IMG/VR virus record: IMGVR_UViG_3300035698_023293
Location: 1 to 20,460 of that record
DNA from: a virus
Length of the DNA: 20,460 nucleotides
Reading direction: 5' to 3' (one strand)
Within the stretch, counting starts at the first letter, position 1; each line of letters opens with the position of its first letter. Below, in pieces: positions 7,685 through 13,852 of the stretch. Under the pieces are notes generated by a model, which was not told the DNA's origin, did no database searches, and saw only the letters and a program-made list of their open reading frames with translations. Both the position numbers and the translations under genes were made by a program.

Positions 7685-8064
7685 TCGGGTACCAGTGTGG
7701 TTTGGCCTGTGCCGCTTGTGGTGACTGAAAGTTCCGTGCTTGCTCTGGTCGTGCTCGCAGTTGTTTCCGTAGTTGTTTCCGTAGTTGTTTCCGTAGTTGT
7801 TTCCGTAGTTGTTTCCGTAGTTGTTTCCGAAGTTGTTTCCGAAGTTGTTTCCGAAGTTGTTTCCGAAGTTGTTTCCGAAGTTGTTTCCGAAGTTGTTTCC
7901 GAAGTTGTTTCCGAAGTTGTTTCCGAAGTTGTGGTGGTCGGGTCGCACGACACCGGTGTGATGCCGCCGGCGCACGAGCCGATGGTGACAATGCCGCCGT
8001 GCGCGACGGTGACGACCGTGATACTGCCCGCGCACGAGCCGATGGCGGAAATGGCCGGGCTCAT
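7681..8064 (-). CDS. Thr/Ser/Glu-rich repeat protein, mucin-like, probable glycosylation acceptor
   Basis: This is a 127-residue protein in three parts. Residues 1-40 are small and hydrophobic with a 20-residue imperfect duplication (IGSCAGSIT... and IGSCAGGIT...) and three Cys. Residues 47-102 are nine SETT followed by five TETT units, encoded by a 12-base tandem repeat. Residues 103-127 are again Thr/Ser-rich (ASTTRASTELSVTTSGTGQT). I chose this frame because Thr and Ser enrichment continues outside the repeat on both sides, because the start at 8064 has GAGGG ten bases upstream, and because its stop overlaps the glycosyltransferase start as ATGA. Other frames give Arg/His-rich flanks. The tract resembles O-glycosylated mucin-type linkers. 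No family is recognised; a virion surface or tail-associated role is inferred from its neighbours. Confidence 0.7.
   Translation of the reverse strand: MSPAISAIGSCAGSITVVTVAHGGIVTIGSCAGGITPVSCDPTTTTSETTSETTSETTSETTSETTSETTSETTSETTSETTTETTTETTTETTTETTTETTASTTRASTELSVTTSGTGQTTLVPE
7759..7926. repeat. 12-base tandem repeat, 14 perfect units in two blocks
   Basis: Fourteen units of agttgtttccg(t/a) follow each other without any indel. The first five on the plus strand (7759-7818) end in t and the next nine (7819-7926) end in a. This is the only difference, and it changes Thr to Ser in the encoded unit. A degenerate half-unit follows at 7927-7938. Identity at synonymous positions points to recent expansion by slippage or unequal exchange. 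As the unit is a multiple of three, copy-number change keeps the frame. Confidence 0.97.
7970..8045. repeat. 16-base direct repeat spaced 60 bases
   Basis: The 16 bases gcgcacgagccgatgg occur at 7970-7985 and 8030-8045, exactly 60 bases apart and in the same frame. They encode the duplicated IGSCAG of the repeat protein's N-terminal part, indicating an old 20-codon duplication that has partly diverged. Confidence 0.85.
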
Positions 8065-8077
8065 CGGAGAACAGCCC

Positions 8078-8671
8078 TCATGAGAGCGGCAGCCCGCCGG
8101 TGACGCGGCTGCCCAGCACGGTCTGGGCGCTGTGGGTGTGGAGCAGGTTGGTGTTCCGCAGTCGCGCGTCGTCGCGGTAAGCCTCTGCCGTGGCCCGCTC
8201 GCGCTCCTCAAACAGACCGCGGACCATGGCCCGGGGGATGTCGCCCTTCTGCTCGGTGAACCGGAGCTGGGTCTCGGCCACGATCAGCCGCTGCACGTGG
8301 TAGGGGATGCACCCGAAGGCGTAGTAGTAGACGATCCTCGTGCGGATGGGGTTGTCAAACTGGTCGGTGTTGTGCTCGCGGTCAAAGAGGAACGACCCGA
8401 GTTGGGTGACGTCACAGGACAGGCTCTGCGCGTCTGAGTCGATCTGGATGGTGCCGGTGGGCAGAGCGATCTTCTTGGTGCTGACGTCCGGCGTGAGTTC
8501 CACGTCGCGTCGCTCGTTGAAGTTCCAGCCCCGCTGCTGGGTGTCGAGACTGACCTGGTCGAGCATGTCCTCGATCCGGCCCGCATCGCTCTCTTCCCCA
8601 GTCTGGAGCGCCGCCACCGCGCCCATGCCCACCCGCCGCATGATCCGCTGGACCGCGTCGAGTTTGGTCAT
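8078..8671 (-). CDS. Tail tubular protein A-like protein, copy 1 (T7 gp11-like)
   Basis: This 197-residue protein has the length of T7 gp11 (196). The start TKLDAVQRIMRRVGMGAVAA, the DTQQRGWNFN segment, VELTPDVSTKKIALPTGTIQ and the late helical part (HVQRLIVAETQLRFTEQKGD, LFEERERATAEAY) follow the gp11 pattern of an N-terminal helix pair, a GW motif, a short beta part beginning with a Pro, and a long C-terminal helix. gp11-type proteins form the dodecameric adaptor between portal and nozzle. A second copy lies at 6065-6676; by eye the two share the AV, GW and VxLT...(A/V)LP/VP.G.I positions. The gene begins three bases after the tailspike stop and is followed after 13 bases by the Thr-rich gene. 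Confidence 0.78.
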   Translation of the reverse strand: MTKLDAVQRIMRRVGMGAVAALQTGEESDAGRIEDMLDQVSLDTQQRGWNFNERRDVELTPDVSTKKIALPTGTIQIDSDAQSLSCDVTQLGSFLFDREHNTDQFDNPIRTRIVYYYAFGCIPYHVQRLIVAETQLRFTEQKGDIPRAMVRGLFEERERATAEAYRDDARLRNTNLLHTHSAQTVLGSRVTGGLPLS

Positions 8672-8674
8672 GGT

Positions 8675-10930
8675 TTACACATCCGTGATGCCGATATTGT
8701 TGAGCACGACCGCCGTGCCGAGCGCCTGCCCGCTCACGTCGAGCGTCGTGCCGTTCGTCGCCGTCACGTAGTTGTGCACGATAAAGACGTTGGTCGATTC
8801 GGCGGTCTCGGTACGGATGCCGTCGTCGGCCGACGTGATGTGGTTGCCTTCAATCCAGCACTGGTCGGCATTGTTGAGCAGCACGCCCGCGCCGCCCGAG
8901 GTGTCGGCGCCGTTGATCGTGCAGCCGCGGATTTTGGTGTTCGTCGAGTTGGTCACGAGCACGCCGAGGCCGCTCGTCGTGCTCGCGCCCTCGATGGCGC
9001 TGTCGGCGATCGTCACGCCAGCGCAGCCGGTCAGGACCATGCCCGCCGAGGCGTTGGCGAAGATGTCACACCCGATCACCTTGGCGGTCGTGACGGCGTT
9101 GAGCGTGAACCCATTGCCGGCGGAGTAGACCGCGGTGTGGACGCCGAGCATCACCACGTCGGTCGAGTCGCGGATCTCGTTGGCCGACGCGCCCGGGTTG
9201 GTCGTCGCGGTGCTGGGCATGAGGCACCGGACGTTGGCCAGCGTCAGGCGGTCGCAGAATCGCGCGAGGATCGGACGCACGTTGTTGAGCGTGCCGGCCT
9301 CGACCGTCAGGCCGTCGATCACGACGTTGCGGGTACGGAACGTGGCGTCGCCGGCGGTGCCGATCTCCAGGATCGTGCCGCGACCGTTGGCCGCGGCCAG
9401 ATGCCGCACGACGGTGGCATACAGATGCACGTCGTCAAGATTCGCCGAGCCCGCACTGGCGTTGCTGGCGGTGATCTTGATCGCGGGCGACACGCCGCCT
9501 GCACTGGTGCTGTCGCCCAAATACTCGCAGACGGTGCCGCTGAGCACCACGCCGCGACCGCCCTTGTTGCCCACCGGCAACGTCGAGTGCTCGAGTCCCA
9601 TGATCCAGACGCACGAGCCCGACCGCGCCCGCGCGGTGCAGCCCGTCACGGTCACGCTGCGCGGCGAGTGCATATAGATCGCGTGGCTGGTCGGGGTGTC
9701 GGTCAGGTTCTCAAACAGGCACGAGTCGAACTTGATCCGCTGCGCGGTCGGGGTGATCTGCATCGCGCCGCGGGTCGTCTCGCTCGTCACGGCCTCGCAG
9801 CCGGCGGCCCAGTGGTCGAGACACTCGTGGGTGATGCGCCATGCGTCGTAGGCGCCGCTCTCGTAGCGGTTGTCGCTCTCGCGCACGAACCGGCAGCGGG
9901 CGTAGACCGCCGCGAAACTGCCCTCGGCGGTCGTGGCCTGCGGGCGCATGTTGATGACGCGCACCCGCTCGATCGCAGCGCTGTCGGTGTGGATGACGTT
10001 GAGCCCGATGTGGAAGTTATCCGCCGAGTCGATGCTGGGCGGGCTCCCTGTTTGATTCGCCCCGTTTCCGTCAATGGTCAGGTCGGCAATCTCGATGCCA
10101 ACCGCACGGTCGCCGGTCGGCGTGCCGGATTCCCCGTAGGTGCTGATGGCCGCGAAGCAGTCGTGATCGTCGTTGGTGTAAGTGTTGACTTGATTCGCTG
10201 TCAAGTGGAAGTTGTCGGCCATCTTCACCGTGGTCCGGTACTTGCCGGCGCCGATGAGTTTCACAAAGCTTTTGGACGGCAGGATTGTCTTCGTGATGGT
10301 GTAGGTGCCTGCCTCCAACAAAACTGTGCCGCCACCGGCCTCGGTGGCTCGGTCAATGGCTTGGTTGATGCTGGTGTCGGATGCACCGGTGGGGACGGTT
10401 TCTCGGTACTCGTTCTGGGTTTGCGGGTCGGCATCGCCGACAAGGCGGGCTTCGACAACGGTGTCGGACTGGCCGCCGCCAGTAATGGCCAGTGCGGTCT
10501 TGATCGTGACAAGCACTTCGTTGGTGCTGGCAAGGTCAACAATCTTTGGCTGGGTGTAGTACCGGTCCTTGAAGATGCCGTCTGTGCTGGCGCGGTCGAT
10601 GGTGATGTCGGCGCTGTCGCCGCTCTTGAGCAACTGCCACGCGCCATCACCGCTGCGGCCCCACACGTTGAAGACCGGCACGGTGTCGAACGTGACGCCG
10701 ACCGCATAAGACAGTCGCAGAGCAAGGCCGGTGCCCTGTCCATTTGTGTTGAGGCTCCAGCGTTCTGCCAGAAGTCGCACAGATGCTGGGTCGGTCGTGC
10801 CCGCGCCGCCACCATCGGCGTCGTCAAGCGTGCCAGGCATGGCCGCCTCGATCCAGAGTGAGCCAGTAACGCGACCAACAAAGTCGTTGCTATCGACCGG
10901 CAAGTCTCTGGGGCCGTTGTCAACACTCAT
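8675..10930 (-). CDS. Tailspike with right-handed beta-helix (pectate-lyase-like)
   Basis: This 751-residue protein starts at ATG 10930, which overlaps the previous stop. The N-terminal 165 or so residues are beta-rich and probably attach to the tail. From about residue 187 the sequence INQAIDRATEAGGGTVLLEA, then GTYTITKTI, is the standard entry to a pectate-lyase-3-type beta-helix. The remainder is a long series of short coils with repeated signatures such as GVLVTNSTNTKIRGCTI, GAGVLLNNADQCWIEGNHIT and IRDSTDVVMLGVH. Such trimeric spikes bind and often cleave host surface polysaccharide. The catalytic residues cannot be assigned from sequence alone. The location between capsid and tail tubular genes is unusual, since T7 has its fibre gene at the far end. 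The long frame extending to 11203 is an artefact of GC-rich codons over the lipoprotein gene. Confidence 0.8.
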   Translation of the reverse strand: MSVDNGPRDLPVDSNDFVGRVTGSLWIEAAMPGTLDDADGGGAGTTDPASVRLLAERWSLNTNGQGTGLALRLSYAVGVTFDTVPVFNVWGRSGDGAWQLLKSGDSADITIDRASTDGIFKDRYYTQPKIVDLASTNEVLVTIKTALAITGGGQSDTVVEARLVGDADPQTQNEYRETVPTGASDTSINQAIDRATEAGGGTVLLEAGTYTITKTILPSKSFVKLIGAGKYRTTVKMADNFHLTANQVNTYTNDDHDCFAAISTYGESGTPTGDRAVGIEIADLTIDGNGANQTGSPPSIDSADNFHIGLNVIHTDSAAIERVRVINMRPQATTAEGSFAAVYARCRFVRESDNRYESGAYDAWRITHECLDHWAAGCEAVTSETTRGAMQITPTAQRIKFDSCLFENLTDTPTSHAIYMHSPRSVTVTGCTARARSGSCVWIMGLEHSTLPVGNKGGRGVVLSGTVCEYLGDSTSAGGVSPAIKITASNASAGSANLDDVHLYATVVRHLAAANGRGTILEIGTAGDATFRTRNVVIDGLTVEAGTLNNVRPILARFCDRLTLANVRCLMPSTATTNPGASANEIRDSTDVVMLGVHTAVYSAGNGFTLNAVTTAKVIGCDIFANASAGMVLTGCAGVTIADSAIEGASTTSGLGVLVTNSTNTKIRGCTINGADTSGGAGVLLNNADQCWIEGNHITSADDGIRTETAESTNVFIVHNYVTATNGTTLDVSGQALGTAVVLNNIGITDV

Positions 10931-11382
10931 TGTCCGGCTCCCTTGCTGATCTTGGCCCCGGTATCGAGGCCCTTGTTGTACGAGCGTTCCTTGTCGCGGC
11001 GCTTGCCGCCGGCGCCGAGCACGTAGCCGATGAGGCCGAGCACACCGGGCACGGCGGTGCCGACGACCGGCACGCCGGCGACCATCGGGCCGACGTCGTT
11101 CAGGGCGCCCATCGTGAGCTGCCCGAGCATGTTTCTGATCTCGTTGGCCTTCTCGATGTCGGCCCGCCACGCCGCCCCGACACGCTGAGTGTCGTCGAGC
11201 CACGCGGCGTATTCGTCCTGCGATTCATTGAGCGTCATGCGGGACGGGAGGCCCTGCTCCTGCTGCACCTGCACCGGCGTGGGCACGCGGACCACGTCGC
11301 CGTAGTCGCAGCCCGAAACGCCCATGAGGGCCGCGGTGATGGCCAGTGCGGCGAAGATCACGAGCACGGTCTTGGTGGTCAT
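10927..11382 (-). CDS. Lipoprotein with C-terminal membrane segment; candidate unimolecular spanin
   Basis: This is a 151-residue protein. The N-terminus is a type II signal: TTK, a hydrophobic core (VLVIFAALAITAALMG) and the lipobox VSGC with Cys25. Residues 26-98 form a soluble, partly helical domain (YAAWLDDTQRVGAAWRADIE). Residues about 100-124 form a Gly/Val-rich membrane segment (VAGVPVVGTAVPGVLGLIGY), followed directly by the basic KRRDKERS tail, as expected for a cytoplasmic C-terminus. A lipid anchor at one end and a membrane segment at the other is the layout of u-spanins such as T1 gp11, which link outer and inner membranes during lysis. Asp at position +2 after Cys would favour inner-membrane retention in enterobacteria, which argues against an outer-membrane anchor unless the host sorts differently. 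It overlaps both neighbours by 4 bases (ATGA). Confidence 0.65.
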   Translation of the reverse strand: MTTKTVLVIFAALAITAALMGVSGCDYGDVVRVPTPVQVQQEQGLPSRMTLNESQDEYAAWLDDTQRVGAAWRADIEKANEIRNMLGQLTMGALNDVGPMVAGVPVVGTAVPGVLGLIGYVLGAGGKRRDKERSYNKGLDTGAKISKGAGQ

Positions 11383-11768
11383 GGTCGGGGCAATCCTGTG
11401 TGGGTATCGAGGTACTTGCCCGCGTTGCGGGGGTCAGGGATTCGGGTGCCGGGATTGGCGATCGCCTGCCGGAGCGAGTACGCCTCCATCTGGTCGATCG
11501 TCCAGCGGCTTGTGGTGCCGCCTTCAACGCGGGTCGTCAGTTTCGCCAGTTCGGTTCGCATCTCGACCTGCAACGCCAGCACGTTGTTTTCGAGTTGCTG
11601 CATGGCGAGGTTTGCCGTCGATTGCATCTCCGCGATGGCAACGCGGTTCTCGTCCTGGCCCTGGTAGATAAACCAGAACCCGGTGGAGCCGAGCCCGAAG
11701 ATGGCGATGAGTAGCCCGAGGCTCATCTTTGTGTTGCGGTCGATGCTGATGTCATTCTCAATACTCAT
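11379..11768 (-). CDS. Membrane-anchored coiled-coil protein (lysis-associated candidate)
   Basis: This is a 129-residue protein. After a charged N-terminus (MSIENDISIDRNTK) there is one membrane segment (about 16-35, SLGLLIAIFGLGSTGFWFIY), then a helical heptad-like region (39-82) and a tail with SRWTIDQMEAYSLRQAIAN and a Pro-rich end. N-in topology with a periplasmic coiled coil is the layout of inner-membrane spanins and of small phage membrane proteins near lysis genes. The start at 11768 is only 20 bases after the T-run of the terminator, with at best a weak ribosome site (GAAAGAAG). Its stop overlaps the next gene as ATGA. A direct role in lysis is an inference; no endolysin is visible in the window. 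Confidence 0.6.
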   Translation of the reverse strand: MSIENDISIDRNTKMSLGLLIAIFGLGSTGFWFIYQGQDENRVAIAEMQSTANLAMQQLENNVLALQVEMRTELAKLTTRVEGGTTSRWTIDQMEAYSLRQAIANPGTRIPDPRNAGKYLDTHTGLPRP

Positions 11769-11788
11769 GGGCGGCTTCTTTCGGCGCG

Positions 11789-11822
11789 AAAAAACCCCCG
11801 CCCGCAACGACGCGGGCAGGGG
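11789..11822 (-). terminator. Rho-independent terminator after the capsid/decoration block
   Basis: On the minus strand, an 11-base-pair stem (CCCCTGCCCGC with GCGGGCGGGGG, one G-U pair) with a 6-base loop (GTCGTT) is followed by six T. It lies 25 bases after the beta-rich gene. Its place just after the capsid block matches that of the major late terminator of T7 behind gene 10, and it would lower expression of the genes that follow. Confidence 0.92.
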
Positions 11823-11847
11823 CCGGATGGATCGAGGCTGGCACGGC

Positions 11848-12495
11848 TTAGTAGTCGCCGCTGAGGTGCACGGTGACGCGGATGGTGCCGCTGACCGTGA
11901 CGGTGGTGCTGGCCGAGGACGTCGCCGCGGTGACGCCGAGGTTGAGGTAGAGATCGACCGGCTGGCCCGCCGTCGAGTTGCCCGCGATGGTCTCGGCGGT
12001 GTTGTCGCCGGCAAGAGAATCGGTGACGGTGCTCGACGCGAGCGTGACGGTCGTGCCGGCGATGATGTTCTCGTCGGTCGTCTGGAGCGCGCCCGTCGAG
12101 AGGTTGCCGTCGACCGCGGTGGTGCCGACACCAACATCAACAACGGCGGTGGCGGTGAGGCCCGCGCCGGCGGTGAGGGTGATGGCGGCCACCTGGCCGT
12201 GGAGGCGGGTGACGTCGCCGGCGACAAAGTCGAAGAGCTTGAGGCCGCCGAAGCCGCCGTTGGCCCCGTCGTCGGTGGTGCTGATGGTCGCGCCGTTGAG
12301 CACGAACTCGATCTCGCGCGTGGAACTGGACCCGAAGATGCGGGCCGTGACGCCGGCGGAGGCCGCCGGCACGGTGCCGACAATGGCGTCGGCGTTGGAG
12401 AGCTGAATCCGGGCTTCGTCGTTCCGAATGGTGACGTCGTTGCTCGGTCCGGCCTTGTGGTCGCTGGTCAGGTTTAGCGTGCTGTTTGCTGCCAT
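11848..12495 (-). CDS. Beta-rich probable head decoration or minor structural protein
   Basis: This 215-residue protein is rich in Thr, Ala, Ser, Val and Gly with alternating hydrophobic strands and hardly any helix-forming stretches, and it has no Cys and no membrane segment. Segments such as REIEFVLNGATISTTDDG, LHGQVAAITLTAGAGLTA and the C-terminal STTVTVSGTIRVTVHLSGDY look like antiparallel beta strands of an immunoglobulin- or jelly-roll-like domain. I do not recognise a family. It starts with AAGGAGCCAGCACC before the ATG and is cotranscribed with the capsid gene up to the terminator. A protein expressed with the capsid at this place is most simply a capsid decoration or cement protein (inference). 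A host-attachment protein on the head surface is an alternative. Confidence 0.6.
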   Translation of the reverse strand: MAANSTLNLTSDHKAGPSNDVTIRNDEARIQLSNADAIVGTVPAASAGVTARIFGSSSTREIEFVLNGATISTTDDGANGGFGGLKLFDFVAGDVTRLHGQVAAITLTAGAGLTATAVVDVGVGTTAVDGNLSTGALQTTDENIIAGTTVTLASSTVTDSLAGDNTAETIAGNSTAGQPVDLYLNLGVTAATSSASTTVTVSGTIRVTVHLSGDY

Positions 12496-12507
12496 GGTGC
12501 TGGCTCC

Positions 12508-13539
12508 TTATGCCGGGTCGGACGACCCGTTGCTGAGGACGTAGGCGCTGGTGGAGGCGTAGCCCTCGACGCACGCTTCGGGACGGAGCCACTTGATGCC
12601 GCCGAAGAAGCCGGCGGACAGGAACGTGGCACGCTTGGTGGAGTGGTACTCGGGGCCGTCGGTGTTGATGCCGCCGAACTGGACGTGGCCGACCGCGGTG
12701 GGATGACCGACGGCGAGCCACGTGGTGGCGCCACAGTTGATCTGGTAGGCGCTCTCGTTCTCGTCGGCGCTGGTGAAGTTCTGGGCCGGCATCTCGGGGG
12801 TGACCACGAGCACAAAGCCCTCGATCTTGCGGATCACGCCGGTCTGGATCGAGTTGGAGCCCATCTCCACGAAGTCGACGCTGGTGATCTGGGGATCGTT
12901 GAGCAGCACTTCCTGGAGGTAGGGGCTGATGAACGCGGTGCGGAGACCCGCGGGCACTTTCTTCTCGATCAGGTTCCGCATCGCGGTGCGGAGGTCTTTG
13001 CGGAGGTTGTTGGCCCCGGTGGCGTTGTTGGGGTAGGCGGCCTCGATGTTGGCCGCGTTGCGGCGCACCAGCGTGCCGTCGGGGAAGGTGGTGTTGCCGG
13101 CGGTGCGGGCCGCGATGCGGGCACCCCGGGCGATCTGGCGGGCGATGCGCGAGTCGGTGACCTGCGCGATGGCCGCGGCGGATTCGCGGGCGATGTCGGG
13201 GGTGATGTCGTAGTGGCTGACGTCCTTCTCGGGCTTGCTCAGCCACGCGTGGGCGACGATTTCCTTCTCGTCGACCGGGATCGTCCGCTCTTCGACGGGC
13301 GGCTCTTCGGTGCCGGCGAGGTCCGTGCCGCGGGTGTGCGGCTGGGCCTTCATGCGACCGACGAAGGGCCACTGGAAGCTCTTGCCCGAGTCGACTTGCT
13401 TCTGCATGACGTAGGACAGGAACGCGGTCTGCTGGGCGAACTCGGCCATGACCTGGCCGGAGTACATTTTGAGGGCGAGCGCGCGGCGATCGCCGGCGCC
13501 GAGATTCTGGTTCGGCGCGGTAACAAAGGCATTGGCCAT
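12508..13539 (-). CDS. Major capsid protein, T7 gp10A-like
   Basis: With 343 residues it is practically the size of T7 gp10A (344). The N-terminal pattern agrees with the family: a flexible start, LGAGDRRALALKMYSGQV followed by MAEFAQQTAFLS, KSFQWPFVGRMKA with a basic/aromatic stretch, a GTDLAGTEEPPVEERTIPVD loop, and a HYDITPDIARESAAAIAQ helix. This corresponds to the N-arm, E-loop and spine helix of the HK97-type fold (the assignment to fold elements is by position). It forms the icosahedral shell, with the scaffold as assembly partner. It lies alone with the next gene between two intrinsic terminators, consistent with separate high expression. The stop is followed by AAGGAG, the ribosome site of the next gene. 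Confidence 0.94.
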   Translation of the reverse strand: MANAFVTAPNQNLGAGDRRALALKMYSGQVMAEFAQQTAFLSYVMQKQVDSGKSFQWPFVGRMKAQPHTRGTDLAGTEEPPVEERTIPVDEKEIVAHAWLSKPEKDVSHYDITPDIARESAAAIAQVTDSRIARQIARGARIAARTAGNTTFPDGTLVRRNAANIEAAYPNNATGANNLRKDLRTAMRNLIEKKVPAGLRTAFISPYLQEVLLNDPQITSVDFVEMGSNSIQTGVIRKIEGFVLVVTPEMPAQNFTSADENESAYQINCGATTWLAVGHPTAVGHVQFGGINTDGPEYHSTKRATFLSAGFFGGIKWLRPEACVEGYASTSAYVLSNGSSDPA

Positions 13540-13774
13540 TGGATAACTCCAAGGATGGATCGGGGGAAGCCGGGTTCGGCTCCGCGCGATCGACCTCGGG
13601 TTGTCCACGTATCACGCAGGCCCCTTCACTCACTCAAGAGCGAACGGGTTGGCTGCGTGGCCGTCGGGCCACCGGTCGAAGACTCGGAAAGCACGGGCAC
13701 AAAGCCGCCCGCGCCGGGAAGGGCCTGAACGGTGATTCAGGCCGCAACGCGGCGGGGCGGTGCCCTAACGAGAC
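13540..13774 (-). promoter_or_regulatory. Structured non-coding leader of the capsid gene; probable promoter location
   Basis: Together with the terminator, this is the only long non-coding gap (about 313 bases) in the window. It holds three perfect or near-perfect hairpins: 13722-13743 (GGCCTGAA with TTCAGGCC, 6-base loop), 13657-13672 (GTGGCC with GGCCAC) and 13566-13583 (7-base-pair stem just upstream of the ribosome site). Because it follows a terminator and precedes the capsid gene, a promoter for the phage RNA polymerase is expected here, as with the T7 gene 10 promoter. I cannot identify it: no T7 consensus is present. A weak host-like pair, TTGAGT (13632-13637) and GATACG (13608-13613) with an 18-base spacer, is poor. 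The first hairpin could be an RNA-processing site. Confidence 0.45.
13546..13552 (-). promoter_or_regulatory. Ribosome binding site that fixes the capsid start
   Basis: CCTTGGAGTTATCCA precedes ATG 13539, giving GGAG seven bases from the start codon. This selects the MANAFVTAP start over the in-frame GTG at 13608, whose extra 23 residues are Arg/Pro-rich and lack a ribosome site. Confidence 0.75.
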
Positions 13775-13809
13775 AAAACCCCCCACGCCGTGTGGAACGG
13801 CGCGGGGGG
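13775..13809 (-). terminator. Rho-independent terminator upstream of capsid gene
   Basis: On the minus strand, a 12-base-pair stem (CCCCCCGCGCCG with CGGCGTGGGGGG, one G-U pair) closes a 7-base loop (TTCCACA) and is followed by TTTTGT. It lies 43 bases after the 57-codon gene. It would end or reduce transcription from the portal/scaffold side before the capsid gene, so capsid expression probably starts from a promoter in the leader that follows. Confidence 0.88.
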
Positions 13810-13852
13810 CGGCACAGGTGTGGCGGCAGGAGAAACCGCCTGGGAGAAAGAC

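Noticed and set aside
7759-7926. CRISPR array
   Set aside because: The units are contiguous 12-mers without spacers and lie within a coding frame.
7932-8035. Gly-Asn-Asn-Phe repeat frame as the real coding frame of the 12-base repeat
   Set aside because: The sequence before and after the repeat in that frame is His/Arg-rich and unlike a protein, whereas the SETT frame has Thr/Ser-rich flanks, a ribosome site and a 4-base overlap with the enzyme gene.
8774-10861. A plus-strand open frame of almost 700 codons opposite the tailspike gene
   Set aside because: Composition (Arg, Gly, Asp, His, Val) is typical for an antisense shadow, there is no ribosome site, and the opposite strand encodes a clear beta-helix protein.
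11824-13562. Repeated GGATGGATCG near both ends of the capsid/decoration block
   Set aside because: Only ten bases, at 11824-11833 and 13553-13562, without further similarity. A chance match cannot be excluded in a 20-kb window.
13540-13608. Extended capsid start giving 23 more residues
   Set aside because: No ribosome site before GTG 13608, and the added residues are Arg/Pro-rich. The ATG at 13539 has GGAG at correct spacing and yields the T7 capsid length.
13608-13637. Sigma-70 promoter TTGAGT / GATACG in the capsid leader
   Set aside because: Only four and three of six consensus bases match, with an 18-base spacer. A phage with its own polymerase would more likely use another promoter type here.
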